In this document: positions 41,903 to 51,226 of the stretch, piece after piece
Layout of the letters: each line of letters starts with the position of its first letter
Numbering within the stretch: position 1 is the first letter of the stretch
Origin: an unidentified eubacterium SCB49
GTDB lineage: Bacteria > Bacteroidota > Bacteroidia > Flavobacteriales > Flavobacteriaceae
Assembly (NCBI GenBank): GCA_000170815.1
Contig: ABCO01000001.1
Coordinates: forward strand, 520,244 to 584,243
Direction of reading: 5' to 3'
DNA: 64,000 bases
Made by a program: the position numbers and the translations under genes
Notes under the pieces: model-generated
Database searches by the model: none
What the model saw: only the letters and a program-made list of their open reading frames with translations
Told to the model about the DNA's origin: nothing

Positions 41903-44713
41903 ATGTACATGAAATCGGATTCTGGTAATAATTTTAATAAGCCTGCTGGTATAGATACTGTTTTAGATAACAATGTGCCAGAAAAATATTTGCGCCTTTC
42001 TGGGTTAGAACCCTTAATAATAACACCAGAAAGCAATTTTATCAATGTGGGAGAGCGTACCAATGTGGCGGGTTCAAAAAAGTTTTTAAGGCTTATTAAA
42101 GAACGAAAATTTGAAGAAGCTTTATCCGTAGCACGACATCAAGTAGAAGGAGGTGCCCAAGTTATTGATATTAACATGGACGACGGTTTAATAGATGGAA
42201 AAGAAGCCATGGTCACTTTTCTAAACTTAGTCATTGCAGAACCAGATATTGCTAGAGTACCCATTATGATTGATAGTTCTAAATGGGAGATTATTGAAGC
42301 TGGATTACAGGTGGTACAGGGAAAATGTGTGGTGAATTCTATAAGTTTAAAAGAAGGAGAAGCTGCGTTTATTCATCAGGCAAAATTGATAAAAAGATAT
42401 GGTGCGGCTGTCATTATTATGGCTTTTGATGAGGTAGGTCAAGCAGATAATTATGAGCGTCGGTGCGAGATTGCAAAACGGTCTTACTCCTTGTTAGTAG
42501 ATCAAGTAAATTTTCCGCCAGAGGATATCATTTTCGATTTAAACATATTTCCTGTAGCAACCGGAATGGTTGAACATCGTAAAAATGCAATCGATTTTAT
42601 TGAAGCAACACGATGGGTAAAACAAAATTTACCACATTGTAGTGTGAGTGGAGGTGTAAGTAATGTAAGTTTTAGTTTCCGTGGAAATAATACGGTACGA
42701 GAGGCTATGCACTCTGTGTTTTTATATCACGCAATACAAGCAGGAATGAATATAGGTATTGTAAACCCTGCATTGTTGGGGGTTTATGATGACCTTCCAG
42801 AAGATTTGCTACACTATGTAGAAGATGTAATCTTAGTCAGAAGAGCAGATGCCACAGAGCGATTGTTGGACTTTGCCGAGACTGTTGTAGGCAAGACAAA
42901 AGAAAATGTAGTGGATCTAAGTTGGCGTAATGAACCACTTCAATCACGTATTACAAGAGCACTCGTAAAAGGAATCGATAAATATATCATAGAAGATATA
43001 GAAGAAGCACGCACAAACGCATCACAAACAATAGATGTGATAGAGGGTAATCTAATGACAGGAATGAACGTTGTGGGTGATCTCTTCGGAAATGGGAAAA
43101 TGTTTTTACCTCAGGTCGTAAAAAGTGCCAGAGTGATGAAAAAAGCCGTTGCCTATCTAGAGCCCTTTATTGAGCAGGAAAAGGAAGAAAAAAATAAACG
43201 TGCCAACAGTCATACAACACCTGATTTAGAAGAAAATAATGCGCCAAGTGTTTTAATGGCTACCGTAAAAGGGGATGTGCACGATATAGGAAAAAACATT
43301 GTTTCTGTCGTGTTAGCTTGTAATAATTATAAAATTATCGATCTAGGGGTTATGGTGCCGCCAGATAAAATAATTGCCGAAGCAAAAAAACATAAGGTAG
43401 ATATTATAGGGCTCAGTGGCTTAATTACACCTTCTTTAGACGAAATGGTTTTTCTAGCCAAAGAAATGGAACGTCAAAACTTTCAGGTTCCCTTAATGAT
43501 TGGTGGAGCAACCACGAGTAAAGCGCATACAGCAGTAAAAATAGATCCGCAATATCAACATGCTGTGGTTCATGTAAATGATGCTTCTAGAGCGGTTACT
43601 ATAGCAGGAAATTTATTGCAAAAAGATAAAAAAACAGCTTTTAAAGACGACTTAAAAAAGGAATATGAGTTGTTCAGGGATCAGTTTTTAGGCCGACAAC
43701 GTATTAAAGAGTACCTCGCTATCGGTGAGGCTAGAAAGAATAAATTTAAGATAGACTGGAACACTACAGAAATTACAAAACCTAATGTATTAGGGATTCA
43801 AACAATACATAATTTTGATATTGCAATATTGCGTGATTATATAGACTGGTCGCCTTTTTTTAGAAGCTGGGATTTACACGGAAAATTTCCGGAGATATTA
43901 GATGATGAGGTGGTTGGACCGCAAGCAAAAGAATTGTTTGAAGATGCTAAAGTTCTTTTAAATAAGATAATTTCAGAAAAACTATTAAGTGCCAAAGCTG
44001 TTTTTGGACTTTTTGAAGCCAACACTATTAATGAAGATGATATTGAAATAACAACAGAGCAAAAAGAAACAAATCTTCACCTAGAAGCGGAACAAAATCA
44101 AAACATAGTTTTTAGAACACTTCGTCAGCAATCCAAAAAAGCAGTGGGTAGGCCTAATCTAGCATTGGCAGATTTTATAGCGCCTAAAAATTCTGGAATA
44201 CAGGATTATATGGGATGTTTTTGTGTAAGTACAGGTTTTGGAACCAAAGAGTTAGCAGACAAGTATGAAGCAGAAAATGACGACTATAATAGCATAATGG
44301 TAAAGGCACTTGCAGATAGATTAGCAGAGGCTTTTGCAGAATATTTGCATAAGCAAGTGCGAACAAAACATTGGGGCTACGCGGTTAATGAAGCGCTGAG
44401 TAATGATGATTTAATTAAAGAACGCTATAAAGGAATCCGTCCCGCTCCCGGTTATCCCGCTTGTCCAGATCATTTAGAGAAGGAAACTATTTGGCGTTTA
44501 CTTCAGGTAGAAGAGCAAATAGGAGTTTCACTTACAAGTGGTCTAGCCATGTGGCCTGCAGCTTCAGTTTCAGGGTATTATTTCGGAAATCAAAAGGCAC
44601 GCTATTTTGGGCTTGGGAAAATAAAAGGAGATCAAGTTAAAGACTTTGCTTCACGCAAGAATATTTCTGAAGAAAAAGCACTGAAATGGTTAGCTCCTAA
44701 TATTGCTGATTAA
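41903..44713 (+). CDS. metH: Methionine synthase, pterin-, cobalamin- and activation domains (split MetH)
   Basis: A 936-aa protein holding the remaining MetH modules in order. The methyl-THF-binding domain has [15 protein letters not shown] and [16 protein letters not shown]. The cobalamin cap and domain have [19 protein letters not shown], the cobalt-ligand His in [12 protein letters not shown], and [12 protein letters not shown]. The SAM-dependent activation domain has [15 protein letters not shown]. It methylates homocysteine from 5-methyl-THF via cobalamin, using homocysteine bound by the separate small subunit. It lies eight bases after that subunit's stop and 50 bp before metF. Confidence 0.95.
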   Translation: MYMKSDSGNNFNKPAGIDTVLDNNVPEKYLRLSGLEPLIITPESNFINVGERTNVAGSKKFLRLIKERKFEEALSVARHQVEGGAQVIDINMDDGLIDGKEAMVTFLNLVIAEPDIARVPIMIDSSKWEIIEAGLQVVQGKCVVNSISLKEGEAAFIHQAKLIKRYGAAVIIMAFDEVGQADNYERRCEIAKRSYSLLVDQVNFPPEDIIFDLNIFPVATGMVEHRKNAIDFIEATRWVKQNLPHCSVSGGVSNVSFSFRGNNTVREAMHSVFLYHAIQAGMNIGIVNPALLGVYDDLPEDLLHYVEDVILVRRADATERLLDFAETVVGKTKENVVDLSWRNEPLQSRITRALVKGIDKYIIEDIEEARTNASQTIDVIEGNLMTGMNVVGDLFGNGKMFLPQVVKSARVMKKAVAYLEPFIEQEKEEKNKRANSHTTPDLEENNAPSVLMATVKGDVHDIGKNIVSVVLACNNYKIIDLGVMVPPDKIIAEAKKHKVDIIGLSGLITPSLDEMVFLAKEMERQNFQVPLMIGGATTSKAHTAVKIDPQYQHAVVHVNDASRAVTIAGNLLQKDKKTAFKDDLKKEYELFRDQFLGRQRIKEYLAIGEARKNKFKIDWNTTEITKPNVLGIQTIHNFDIAILRDYIDWSPFFRSWDLHGKFPEILDDEVVGPQAKELFEDAKVLLNKIISEKLLSAKAVFGLFEANTINEDDIEITTEQKETNLHLEAEQNQNIVFRTLRQQSKKAVGRPNLALADFIAPKNSGIQDYMGCFCVSTGFGTKELADKYEAENDDYNSIMVKALADRLAEAFAEYLHKQVRTKHWGYAVNEALSNDDLIKERYKGIRPAPGYPACPDHLEKETIWRLLQVEEQIGVSLTSGLAMWPAASVSGYYFGNQKARYFGLGKIKGDQVKDFASRKNISEEKALKWLAPNIAD

Positions 44714-44763
44714 CGCTAAAAGTAAAACAAGCCTGTATTTAAAAATAAAAGACACTGTATTGT

Positions 44764-45720
44764 ATGAAAGTTACAGATCACATCATAAACGCACAAGGTA
44801 AAACCCAGTTTTCATTCGAAATTTTACCGCCTTTAAAAGGCCAAAATATAAGTGAAATATTCAACCAGATGGACCCTCTAATGGAGTTTAAACCTCCTTT
44901 TGTAGATGTGACTTATCATAGAGAAGAGTATGTCTATAAGGAATTAGAAAATGGATTGCTCCAAAAAAAAGTGGTTCGTAAAAGACCAGGTACGGTTGGG
45001 ATTTGTGCGGCAATTCAAAATAAATATCAAGTAGATGCTATACCGCATATATTGTGTGGAGGCTTCACTAAAGAAGATACAGAAAACTTTTTAATAGATC
45101 TTGGATTTTTAGGCATTGATAACGTAATGGCTTTACGAGGGGATGCAGTAAAAACAGAAACCTATTTTGCACCAGAAAAAAATGGTCATTCTTATGCGGG
45201 AGATTTAGTGCGTCAAATTTCAGAATTAAACAAGGGTACATATCTTGATACTGAAATAGAAAATCAGGCTAAAACAGATTTTTGCATAGGGGTTGCTGGC
45301 TACCCAGAAAAACATATGGAAGCGCCAAGTCTTGATAGTGATATTCATTTTTTAAAAAAGAAAATTAAACAAGGTGCGACCTATATTGTAACGCAAATGT
45401 TTTTTGATAACACGAAGTATTTTGAGTTTGTAAAAAAATGTAGAGATGCAGGCATAACGGTACCCATTATTCCGGGCTTAAAACCACTGGCGACAAAAAA
45501 ACAACTTAATTTAATCCCGCATCGTTTTAGTTTAGAACTTCCAGATCCTTTGATTTCGCAGGTGATTAAGTGTAAAAATAATGCAGCGGTTAGACAGGTA
45601 GGTGTAGAGTGGTGCATACAGCAAAGTAAGGAGTTAATTGCAGCAAAAGTTCCTGTATTACATTATTATTCTATGGGGAAAAGTGACAATATAAAAGCGA
45701 TTGCTGCTGATTTATTTTAA
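44764..45720 (+). CDS. metF: 5,10-Methylenetetrahydrofolate reductase
   Basis: A 318-aa TIM-barrel flavoprotein with FSFEILPPLKG, VDVTYHREEYVY, NVMALRGDA, the GVAGYPEKHMEAP block and TQMFFDNTKYFEFV. It makes the 5-methyl-THF used by MetH, which fits its place right after the split metH. It is the last gene of the SAM-controlled cluster. The following 183 bp hold the threonine leader and attenuator. Confidence 0.95.
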   Translation: MKVTDHIINAQGKTQFSFEILPPLKGQNISEIFNQMDPLMEFKPPFVDVTYHREEYVYKELENGLLQKKVVRKRPGTVGICAAIQNKYQVDAIPHILCGGFTKEDTENFLIDLGFLGIDNVMALRGDAVKTETYFAPEKNGHSYAGDLVRQISELNKGTYLDTEIENQAKTDFCIGVAGYPEKHMEAPSLDSDIHFLKKKIKQGATYIVTQMFFDNTKYFEFVKKCRDAGITVPIIPGLKPLATKKQLNLIPHRFSLELPDPLISQVIKCKNNAAVRQVGVEWCIQQSKELIAAKVPVLHYYSMGKSDNIKAIAADLF

Positions 45721-45787
45721 AGATTTTAACATAATTAGTATGACTATCTCAAGAAAACTAAATTAGTTTTATATATTTACATCATAA

Positions 45788-45835
45788 TGAAAAACAACTA
45801 TACAACAATTACAAATAATACGATTCCTATTTAGG
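45788..45835 (+). CDS. thrL: Threonine/isoleucine-rich leader peptide (thrL-like)
   Basis: A 15-residue open frame MKNNYTTITNNTIPI followed by TAG. Four Thr and three Ile codons make up almost half of it, clustered as ACA ACA ATT ACA ... ACG ATT CCT ATT. It lies 69 nt before thrA and directly before a terminator hairpin with a competing structure. This is the layout of transcription attenuation by ribosome stalling when charged tRNA-Thr or tRNA-Ile is scarce. The sequence shows the codons and hairpins; the mechanism is inferred from the classic thr operon. Confidence 0.85.
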
Positions 45836-45864
45836 GAGGGTTATTTGTTGTCTATTAGATATAT

Positions 45865-45895
45865 AACCTTTCTATTTTTAGAAAGGTTTTTTTTT
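45865..45895 (+). terminator. Attenuator terminator of the thr operon with competing antiterminator
   Basis: The stem AACCTTTCTA/TAGAAAGGTT (45865-45874 with 45879-45888) with a 4-T loop is followed by a T-run to 45895, and thrA starts at 45904. An alternative pairing GGTTAT (45839-45844) with ATAACC (45863-45868) would take the terminator's left arm. A ribosome stalled on the leader would favour it. Confidence 0.85.
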
Positions 45896-45903
45896 GCTTA
45901 AAA

Positions 45904-48351
45904 ATGAACAAAATGAAGGTTTTAAAATTTGGAGGAAGCTCTGTCGCAACGGCAGATAGTATTAAAAAAGTTTGGCAAATAGCCCTAAATGAGTCTGTCA
46001 ATAACAAAATAATTGTAGTGGTTTCTGCCTTAGGAGGTGTTACAGATTTATTACAGCAAGTAGGGGAACAAGCAAATAATAAAGAAGAAGATTATATAGA
46101 TACTTGGCAAAAAATAGGCCAACGTCATTTGGCAACCGCAAAAGAATTAAACCTAAATGAAAGCGCTATAGCTCAAATAGGTGAATTGTTAGATCGGCTT
46201 AAAAATATTTTACAAGGTGTTTATCTTATTAATGAGTTTTCAGACAAAACAAAAGACAAAGTGTTAGGTTTTGGAGAGTTATTATCTGCTTTTATGATTT
46301 CTGAAATAGCAAATGAGCAAAATATTTCGGTAGTATTTAAGGATAGTAGCGCCTTAATAAAAACCAATGATCATTTTACACAAGCCGAAGTATTACAACC
46401 TACTTCAGATAATTTGATTCGAGAATATTTCAGTAAAGAAAATTCACAACTAATAATAATGCCTGGTTTTATTGCAAAAACAATAACTGGCGAAGCAACC
46501 ACTTTAGGAAGAGGAGGTTCAGATTATACGGCTGCAATTTTAGCAGCAGCACTAGAGGTGAACGAGTTAGAAATATGGACAGATGTTAGCGGAATGTACA
46601 CTGCAAACCCGAGACTGGTCGCTCAGGCTTTTGCCATACCAGAGATTTCGTATCACGAAGCAATGGAGTTGTCTCATTTTGGAGCAAAGGTTTTATATCC
46701 ACCTACAATACGACCTGTGTTGCAAAAAAACATACCTATTTTAATTAAAAACACTTTTAAACCTACTGAGGCTGGTACAAGAATATCTAATGGTAGTTTT
46801 CCAAATCAAAACCCGGTAAAGGGAATCACCCATCTTGATGATATCGCCTTACTTACTCTAGAAGGGAATGGTATGGTAGGAATTCCAGGCATTTCAAAAC
46901 GACTTTTTGAAGCATTGTCAGCAAAAAACATCAATATTATATTGATTACACAAGCTTCTTCAGAGCATTCTATATGTGTTGCAGTAGATGCTGTAGATAA
47001 AACACGAGCGGCCACAGCGATAGACAGCATGTTTAAATATGAAATGTCAAGTGGCGAATTGCAAACTACAATTGTAGAAGAAAACCTTTCTGTAATTGCT
47101 GTAATTGGAGATGGTATGAAAAGTCATCAAGGGGTAAGTGGTGACATGTTTAGTGCATTAGGGAAAAATAATGTGAATATTCGAGCGATAGCCCAAGGTG
47201 CTTCAGAGCGTAATATATCTGCGGTTATTGCTCAAAAAGATGTGAATAAAGCGCTAAGTGTATTGCATTATCGTTTCTTTGAAGAACAGATAAAAACAAT
47301 TCACCTTTTTATTGTTGGTGTGGGTAATGTAGGAGCTAGACTACTTGCTCAAATTGCAAAACAACAAGCATATCTGCTAGATCAATTAATGCTTCAAATA
47401 AAAGCTGTAGGTTTAAGTAACTCACGTAAAATGATTTTTAATCCTTCAGGAATTCCATTAGATAAATGGGAAGAACAACTAGAAAATGGAGAAGCAAATG
47501 AAGGGGATGCATGGTTTACTCGTCTATGTCAGTTTAATTTACCAAACAGTGCTTTTGTAGATATTACTGCAAATGCAGGTGTGGCTAATATGTATAGCCG
47601 TTACTTAAAAGAAAGCATTGCGGTTGTGGCTTGTAATAAAATTGCTTGTTCAAATGACTACGGAAATTATAAAGAATTGAAAGATTTGTCAAAAAAATAC
47701 CATGCTCCATTTTTATTTGAAACTAATGTAGGAGCAGGATTACCTGTAATAAACACCTTAAATAATTTAATAAATTCTGGAGATAAAGTAAACGAAATAC
47801 AAGCAGTGCTCTCAGGGAGTTTAAACTTTGTGTTTAATAATTTTAATGATGAACGATCTTTTTATGATGTGGTTTTACAAGCACAAAAAGAAGGGTACAC
47901 AGAGCCAGATCCACGCATAGATTTAAGTGGGGTAGATGTAGCGAGAAAAATAGTGATTCTTGCAAGAGAAAGTGGTCATGAAATAGAGATGGATGCTATT
48001 GTTAATAAGACGTTTTTATCCACTGCTGGTACTAAGGCAAATACGGTATCGGAGTTTCTAGAAACTTTAAAAGTAGATGCTTTACACTATGAGACACTGT
48101 ATAAAAAAGCAAAACAACATCATTCTAGATTAAAATATGTAGCCTCATTTAAGGATGGAAAAGCAAGTGTAGGCTTGCAAGAAATACCTGTAGATCACCC
48201 TTTTTATAATTTGGAAGGGAAAGATAATATAGTGTTGTTTTATACAAATCGCTATGTAGACCAGCCTCTAATTATAAAAGGAGCTGGTGCTGGTGCAGAT
48301 GTGACGGCTTCTGGATTATTTGGTGATATCATTAGTTTAAAAAATCAATAA
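45904..48351 (+). CDS. thrA: Bifunctional aspartokinase / homoserine dehydrogenase
   Basis: An 815-aa fusion. The aspartokinase part (1-~300) has LKFGGSSVATADSIKKVW and TLGRGGSDYTAA. Two ACT-type regulatory segments follow (~310-455), the usual site of feedback by Thr or Lys. The homoserine dehydrogenase part (~460-815) has GVGNVGARLLAQI, ETNVGAGLPVINTLNN and KEGYTEPDPRIDLSGVDVARK. The start may be 45904 or the ATG at 45913 (MKVLKFGG). It is the first gene of thrABC, behind the attenuator. Its stop overlaps the thrB start by one base. Confidence 0.96.
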   Translation: MNKMKVLKFGGSSVATADSIKKVWQIALNESVNNKIIVVVSALGGVTDLLQQVGEQANNKEEDYIDTWQKIGQRHLATAKELNLNESAIAQIGELLDRLKNILQGVYLINEFSDKTKDKVLGFGELLSAFMISEIANEQNISVVFKDSSALIKTNDHFTQAEVLQPTSDNLIREYFSKENSQLIIMPGFIAKTITGEATTLGRGGSDYTAAILAAALEVNELEIWTDVSGMYTANPRLVAQAFAIPEISYHEAMELSHFGAKVLYPPTIRPVLQKNIPILIKNTFKPTEAGTRISNGSFPNQNPVKGITHLDDIALLTLEGNGMVGIPGISKRLFEALSAKNINIILITQASSEHSICVAVDAVDKTRAATAIDSMFKYEMSSGELQTTIVEENLSVIAVIGDGMKSHQGVSGDMFSALGKNNVNIRAIAQGASERNISAVIAQKDVNKALSVLHYRFFEEQIKTIHLFIVGVGNVGARLLAQIAKQQAYLLDQLMLQIKAVGLSNSRKMIFNPSGIPLDKWEEQLENGEANEGDAWFTRLCQFNLPNSAFVDITANAGVANMYSRYLKESIAVVACNKIACSNDYGNYKELKDLSKKYHAPFLFETNVGAGLPVINTLNNLINSGDKVNEIQAVLSGSLNFVFNNFNDERSFYDVVLQAQKEGYTEPDPRIDLSGVDVARKIVILARESGHEIEMDAIVNKTFLSTAGTKANTVSEFLETLKVDALHYETLYKKAKQHHSRLKYVASFKDGKASVGLQEIPVDHPFYNLEGKDNIVLFYTNRYVDQPLIIKGAGAGADVTASGLFGDIISLKNQ

Positions 48352-49271
48352 TGGAAAAAATTAAAATTTTTGCACCTGCAACCGTCGCAAATGTATCTTG
48401 TGGTTTTGACGCTATGGCTTTTGCTTTAGAGAATTTAGGAGACGAAATGTTGTTTACAAAAAACACCAGCGGTAAAGTATCTATATCAAAAATTAAAGGG
48501 GCAAATTTGCCTACTGAAATTGAAAAGAATGTAGCGGGGTTTGTAGCAGATGTTATGCTTAAAGATAGTAATGCCGATTTTGGGGTAAATATCGAAATTA
48601 AAAAAAAGTATAAACCCGGAAGTGGTTTAGGAAGTAGTGCCGCAAGTAGTGCTGGGGCAGCTTATGCTATTAATGAGTTATTAGGTAGACCTTATACTAA
48701 ATTACAACTCACAAAATTTTCTATGCTAGGTGAAGAAGTTGCTTGTGGTTCTCAGATTGCAGATAATGTTGCTGGAGTTATTTATGGTGGTTTTGTTTTG
48801 ATACGTAATTATGACCCCTTAGATATTATATCTATTCCTACGCCAGATGATTTATATGTTTCTGTTTTGCACCCTCAGATTGAACTAAGAACAGAAGAGG
48901 GGCGTGCCATTTTACCTAAAGAGATTCCTTTAAGTTTGGCTGTGTCACAATGGTCTAATGTGGGTGGTTTAATTAGTGGCTTACATACTTCAGACTATCA
49001 ATTAATAGGGCGCGCTGTAGAAGATCATATTATTGAGCCAGTGCGAAAAAAGATGATTCCTCATTTTGATACTGTAAAGAAAAATGCACTTGCAGCTGGT
49101 GCGCTAGCAGTTGGTATTTCTGGTTCTGGACCTTCTATTTTTGCATTGTCTAAAGGAGAATTACAAGCAAGAAGTGTAGCGGAGTCATTTAAAAACACAT
49201 ACAATAACAAAGAGATTAACTATACAACGTATGTTTCTAGAATAGGAATTACAGGTGTTCGTAAAATATAA
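48351..49271 (+). CDS. thrB: Homoserine kinase
   Basis: A 306-aa GHMP kinase. It has the N-terminal FAPATVANVSCGFDAMAFAL, the phosphate-binding loop KYKPGSGLGSSAASSAGAAYA, and a C-terminal AVGISGSGPSIFAL. It phosphorylates homoserine, the second-to-last step to threonine. Start and stop codons are shared or near neighbours: TAATG joins it to thrA, and thrC starts four bases after its stop. The three genes are therefore tightly cotranscribed. Confidence 0.96.
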   Translation: MEKIKIFAPATVANVSCGFDAMAFALENLGDEMLFTKNTSGKVSISKIKGANLPTEIEKNVAGFVADVMLKDSNADFGVNIEIKKKYKPGSGLGSSAASSAGAAYAINELLGRPYTKLQLTKFSMLGEEVACGSQIADNVAGVIYGGFVLIRNYDPLDIISIPTPDDLYVSVLHPQIELRTEEGRAILPKEIPLSLAVSQWSNVGGLISGLHTSDYQLIGRAVEDHIIEPVRKKMIPHFDTVKKNALAAGALAVGISGSGPSIFALSKGELQARSVAESFKNTYNNKEINYTTYVSRIGITGVRKI

Positions 49272-49275
49272 AAAT

Positions 49276-50574
49276 ATGCAGTATTACAGTTTGAATAAAC
49301 AGGCTCCAGCGGTAAGTTTTAAAGAGGCTGTCATTAAAGGTTTAGCTCCAGATAAAGGACTTTATTTTCCTTCTGAAATAGTAAAGCTTGATGATTCTTT
49401 TTTTAAGAGCATCACACAAATGAGTCACGTTGAGATTGCTTTCAAAGTAATAGAGAGTTTTGTTGGGAATGAAATACCAGAGCAAGATTTAAAAGCGATA
49501 TTGACAGATGTCCTTAGTTTTGATTTTCCTTTAGTTGAGGTTAAAAAAGATGTTTTTGCGTTAGAATTGTATCACGGCCCTACGCTAGCTTTTAAAGATG
49601 TAGGTGCTCGTTTTATGGCACGTTGTCTAGGGTATTTTAATAAAAAAGAGAAACAACAAGAAGAAGTGACGGTTTTAGTGGCTACCTCTGGAGATACAGG
49701 GGGTGCTGTTGCCAGCGGATTTTATGATGTTCCTGGTGTAAATGTTGTTATACTGTATCCAAGTGGTAAGGTGAGTGATATACAAGAAAAACAATTAACC
49801 ACAATGGGTAAAAATATTACAGCCATTGAAGTTGAAGGGACATTTGATGATTGTCAAGCCATGGTTAAGCAAGCTTTTTTAGATGGTGATTTTAAAGGTA
49901 AACGCAATCTAACATCTGCAAATTCGATAAATGTAGCAAGGTGGTTGCCGCAAATGTTTTATTATTTCTTTACTTATAAAGCATTGGTGCATCTTAAAAA
50001 AGAAATTGTTTTTAGTGTTCCTAGTGGCAATTATGGTAATATCTGTGCAGGTATGATGGCGCAAAAAATGGGTTTACCAATAAAACATTTTATTACGGGC
50101 ACAAATGTAAATAATACAGTGCCGCACTATTTGAAGGCTGGAGAATACCTTGCTAAACAAAGTGTAGCAACTATAAGTAACGCAATGGATGTAGGAGATC
50201 CTAGTAACTTTATTAGAATTCAAGAGTTGCATAATAGAGATATTGCAAAATTACGATTAAACCTCACTGGATATAGTTTTACAGATGATCAGACACGGGA
50301 GGTTATGTTAGATTTATATGATAATTATAAATATGTCTCAGATCCACATGGTGCAATTGGTTATGCTGCATTAGAAAAATACCTTTCTTCTCAAGAAGCG
50401 CTTATTGGTGTGTTTTTAGAGACTGCTCACCCTGTGAAGTTTCTAGATGTTTTACCGGAGAAAATTAAAAAAGTTGTAGCTATTCCAGAAAGTATCATCG
50501 AAATTATAAAGAAAGAAAAGAAAGTAGAGCGTATTTTTGAATACCAAGAATTAAAAACCTTTTTGTTGAAATAA
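49276..50574 (+). CDS. thrC: Threonine synthase
   Basis: A 432-aa protein started at ATG 49276 (MQYYSLNKQAPAVSFKEAV). An upstream in-frame ATG at 49255 lies inside thrB. Motifs are LELYHGPTLAFKDVGARFMA with the PLP lysine, ATSGDTGGAVASGFY, VPSGNYGNICAGMMAQKMG, and ETAHPVKFLDVLPE. It converts O-phosphohomoserine to threonine and ends the pathway of this operon. Confidence 0.96.
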   Translation: MQYYSLNKQAPAVSFKEAVIKGLAPDKGLYFPSEIVKLDDSFFKSITQMSHVEIAFKVIESFVGNEIPEQDLKAILTDVLSFDFPLVEVKKDVFALELYHGPTLAFKDVGARFMARCLGYFNKKEKQQEEVTVLVATSGDTGGAVASGFYDVPGVNVVILYPSGKVSDIQEKQLTTMGKNITAIEVEGTFDDCQAMVKQAFLDGDFKGKRNLTSANSINVARWLPQMFYYFFTYKALVHLKKEIVFSVPSGNYGNICAGMMAQKMGLPIKHFITGTNVNNTVPHYLKAGEYLAKQSVATISNAMDVGDPSNFIRIQELHNRDIAKLRLNLTGYSFTDDQTREVMLDLYDNYKYVSDPHGAIGYAALEKYLSSQEALIGVFLETAHPVKFLDVLPEKIKKVVAIPESIIEIIKKEKKVERIFEYQELKTFLLK

Positions 50575-50584
50575 TTAAAATGCT

Positions 50585-51025
50585 ATGAGCAAGACAGCAC
50601 CTTTAAAAGTAACGTTAGAACGTAAAAACCAAGACTACCTCTTTGAGGCAAAAGGAAAAACAGGAACTTCTGTTTTGATAGATAATACCTCGCAAGAAAA
50701 TGCAGCAGGAGCTAGCCCCATGGAACTATTACTTATGGGAGTTGGTGGTTGTAGTGCTATTGATATTGTGTACATCTTAAAAAAACAACGCCAAAAAGTT
50801 ATGGGGTATAAGATGGAAGTGTCGGGAGCGCGTAAGGAAGTGCGAGACGCTAAGCCTTTTTCGGCAATGCATGTAACTATTTATTTAGAAGGAGAGATTG
50901 ATCCCGAAAAGGCAAAACGTGCAGGGCAACTTAGTTTTGATAAATATTGCTCCGTGTCTATTACTATGGAGGCGAGTGTGAATATTACACACAGTATTTT
51001 TGTAAATGGTAAAAGTGTCGATTAA
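50585..51025 (+). CDS. OsmC-family protein (second copy)
   Basis: A 146-aa OsmC-fold protein with ASPMELLLMGVGGCSAIDIVYIL (first Cys) and FDKYCSVSITMEAS (second Cys). It is only distantly like the OsmC protein at 38220 and belongs to the YhfA-like group. It is ten bases after thrC, on the same strand, so it is likely the last gene of the thr operon. The link of OsmC proteins with both Met and Thr clusters here is notable but unexplained. Confidence 0.85.
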   Translation: MSKTAPLKVTLERKNQDYLFEAKGKTGTSVLIDNTSQENAAGASPMELLLMGVGGCSAIDIVYILKKQRQKVMGYKMEVSGARKEVRDAKPFSAMHVTIYLEGEIDPEKAKRAGQLSFDKYCSVSITMEASVNITHSIFVNGKSVD

Positions 51026-51226
51026 TAAAAGTGACATCTATTTCTGTTGTTGATAAAACGAGTGTTTCTGTACTAAAAAGTGGAAAAGAAGTAATAGCAA
51101 TGATTTCTTAAGTTTTATTGTTTAACTATTTTTACACTGATTTCTATTTCCGAAGAAAATTATATTTTATTGGAAAATAGCGTCACAGGTAAATTAAAAT
51201 CTGCAGTTGTCACACAGAATCACACT

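Noticed and set aside
40896..44713. metH broken by a frameshift
   Set aside because: Both frames have complete domains and their own starts, and split MetH is usual in this phylum.
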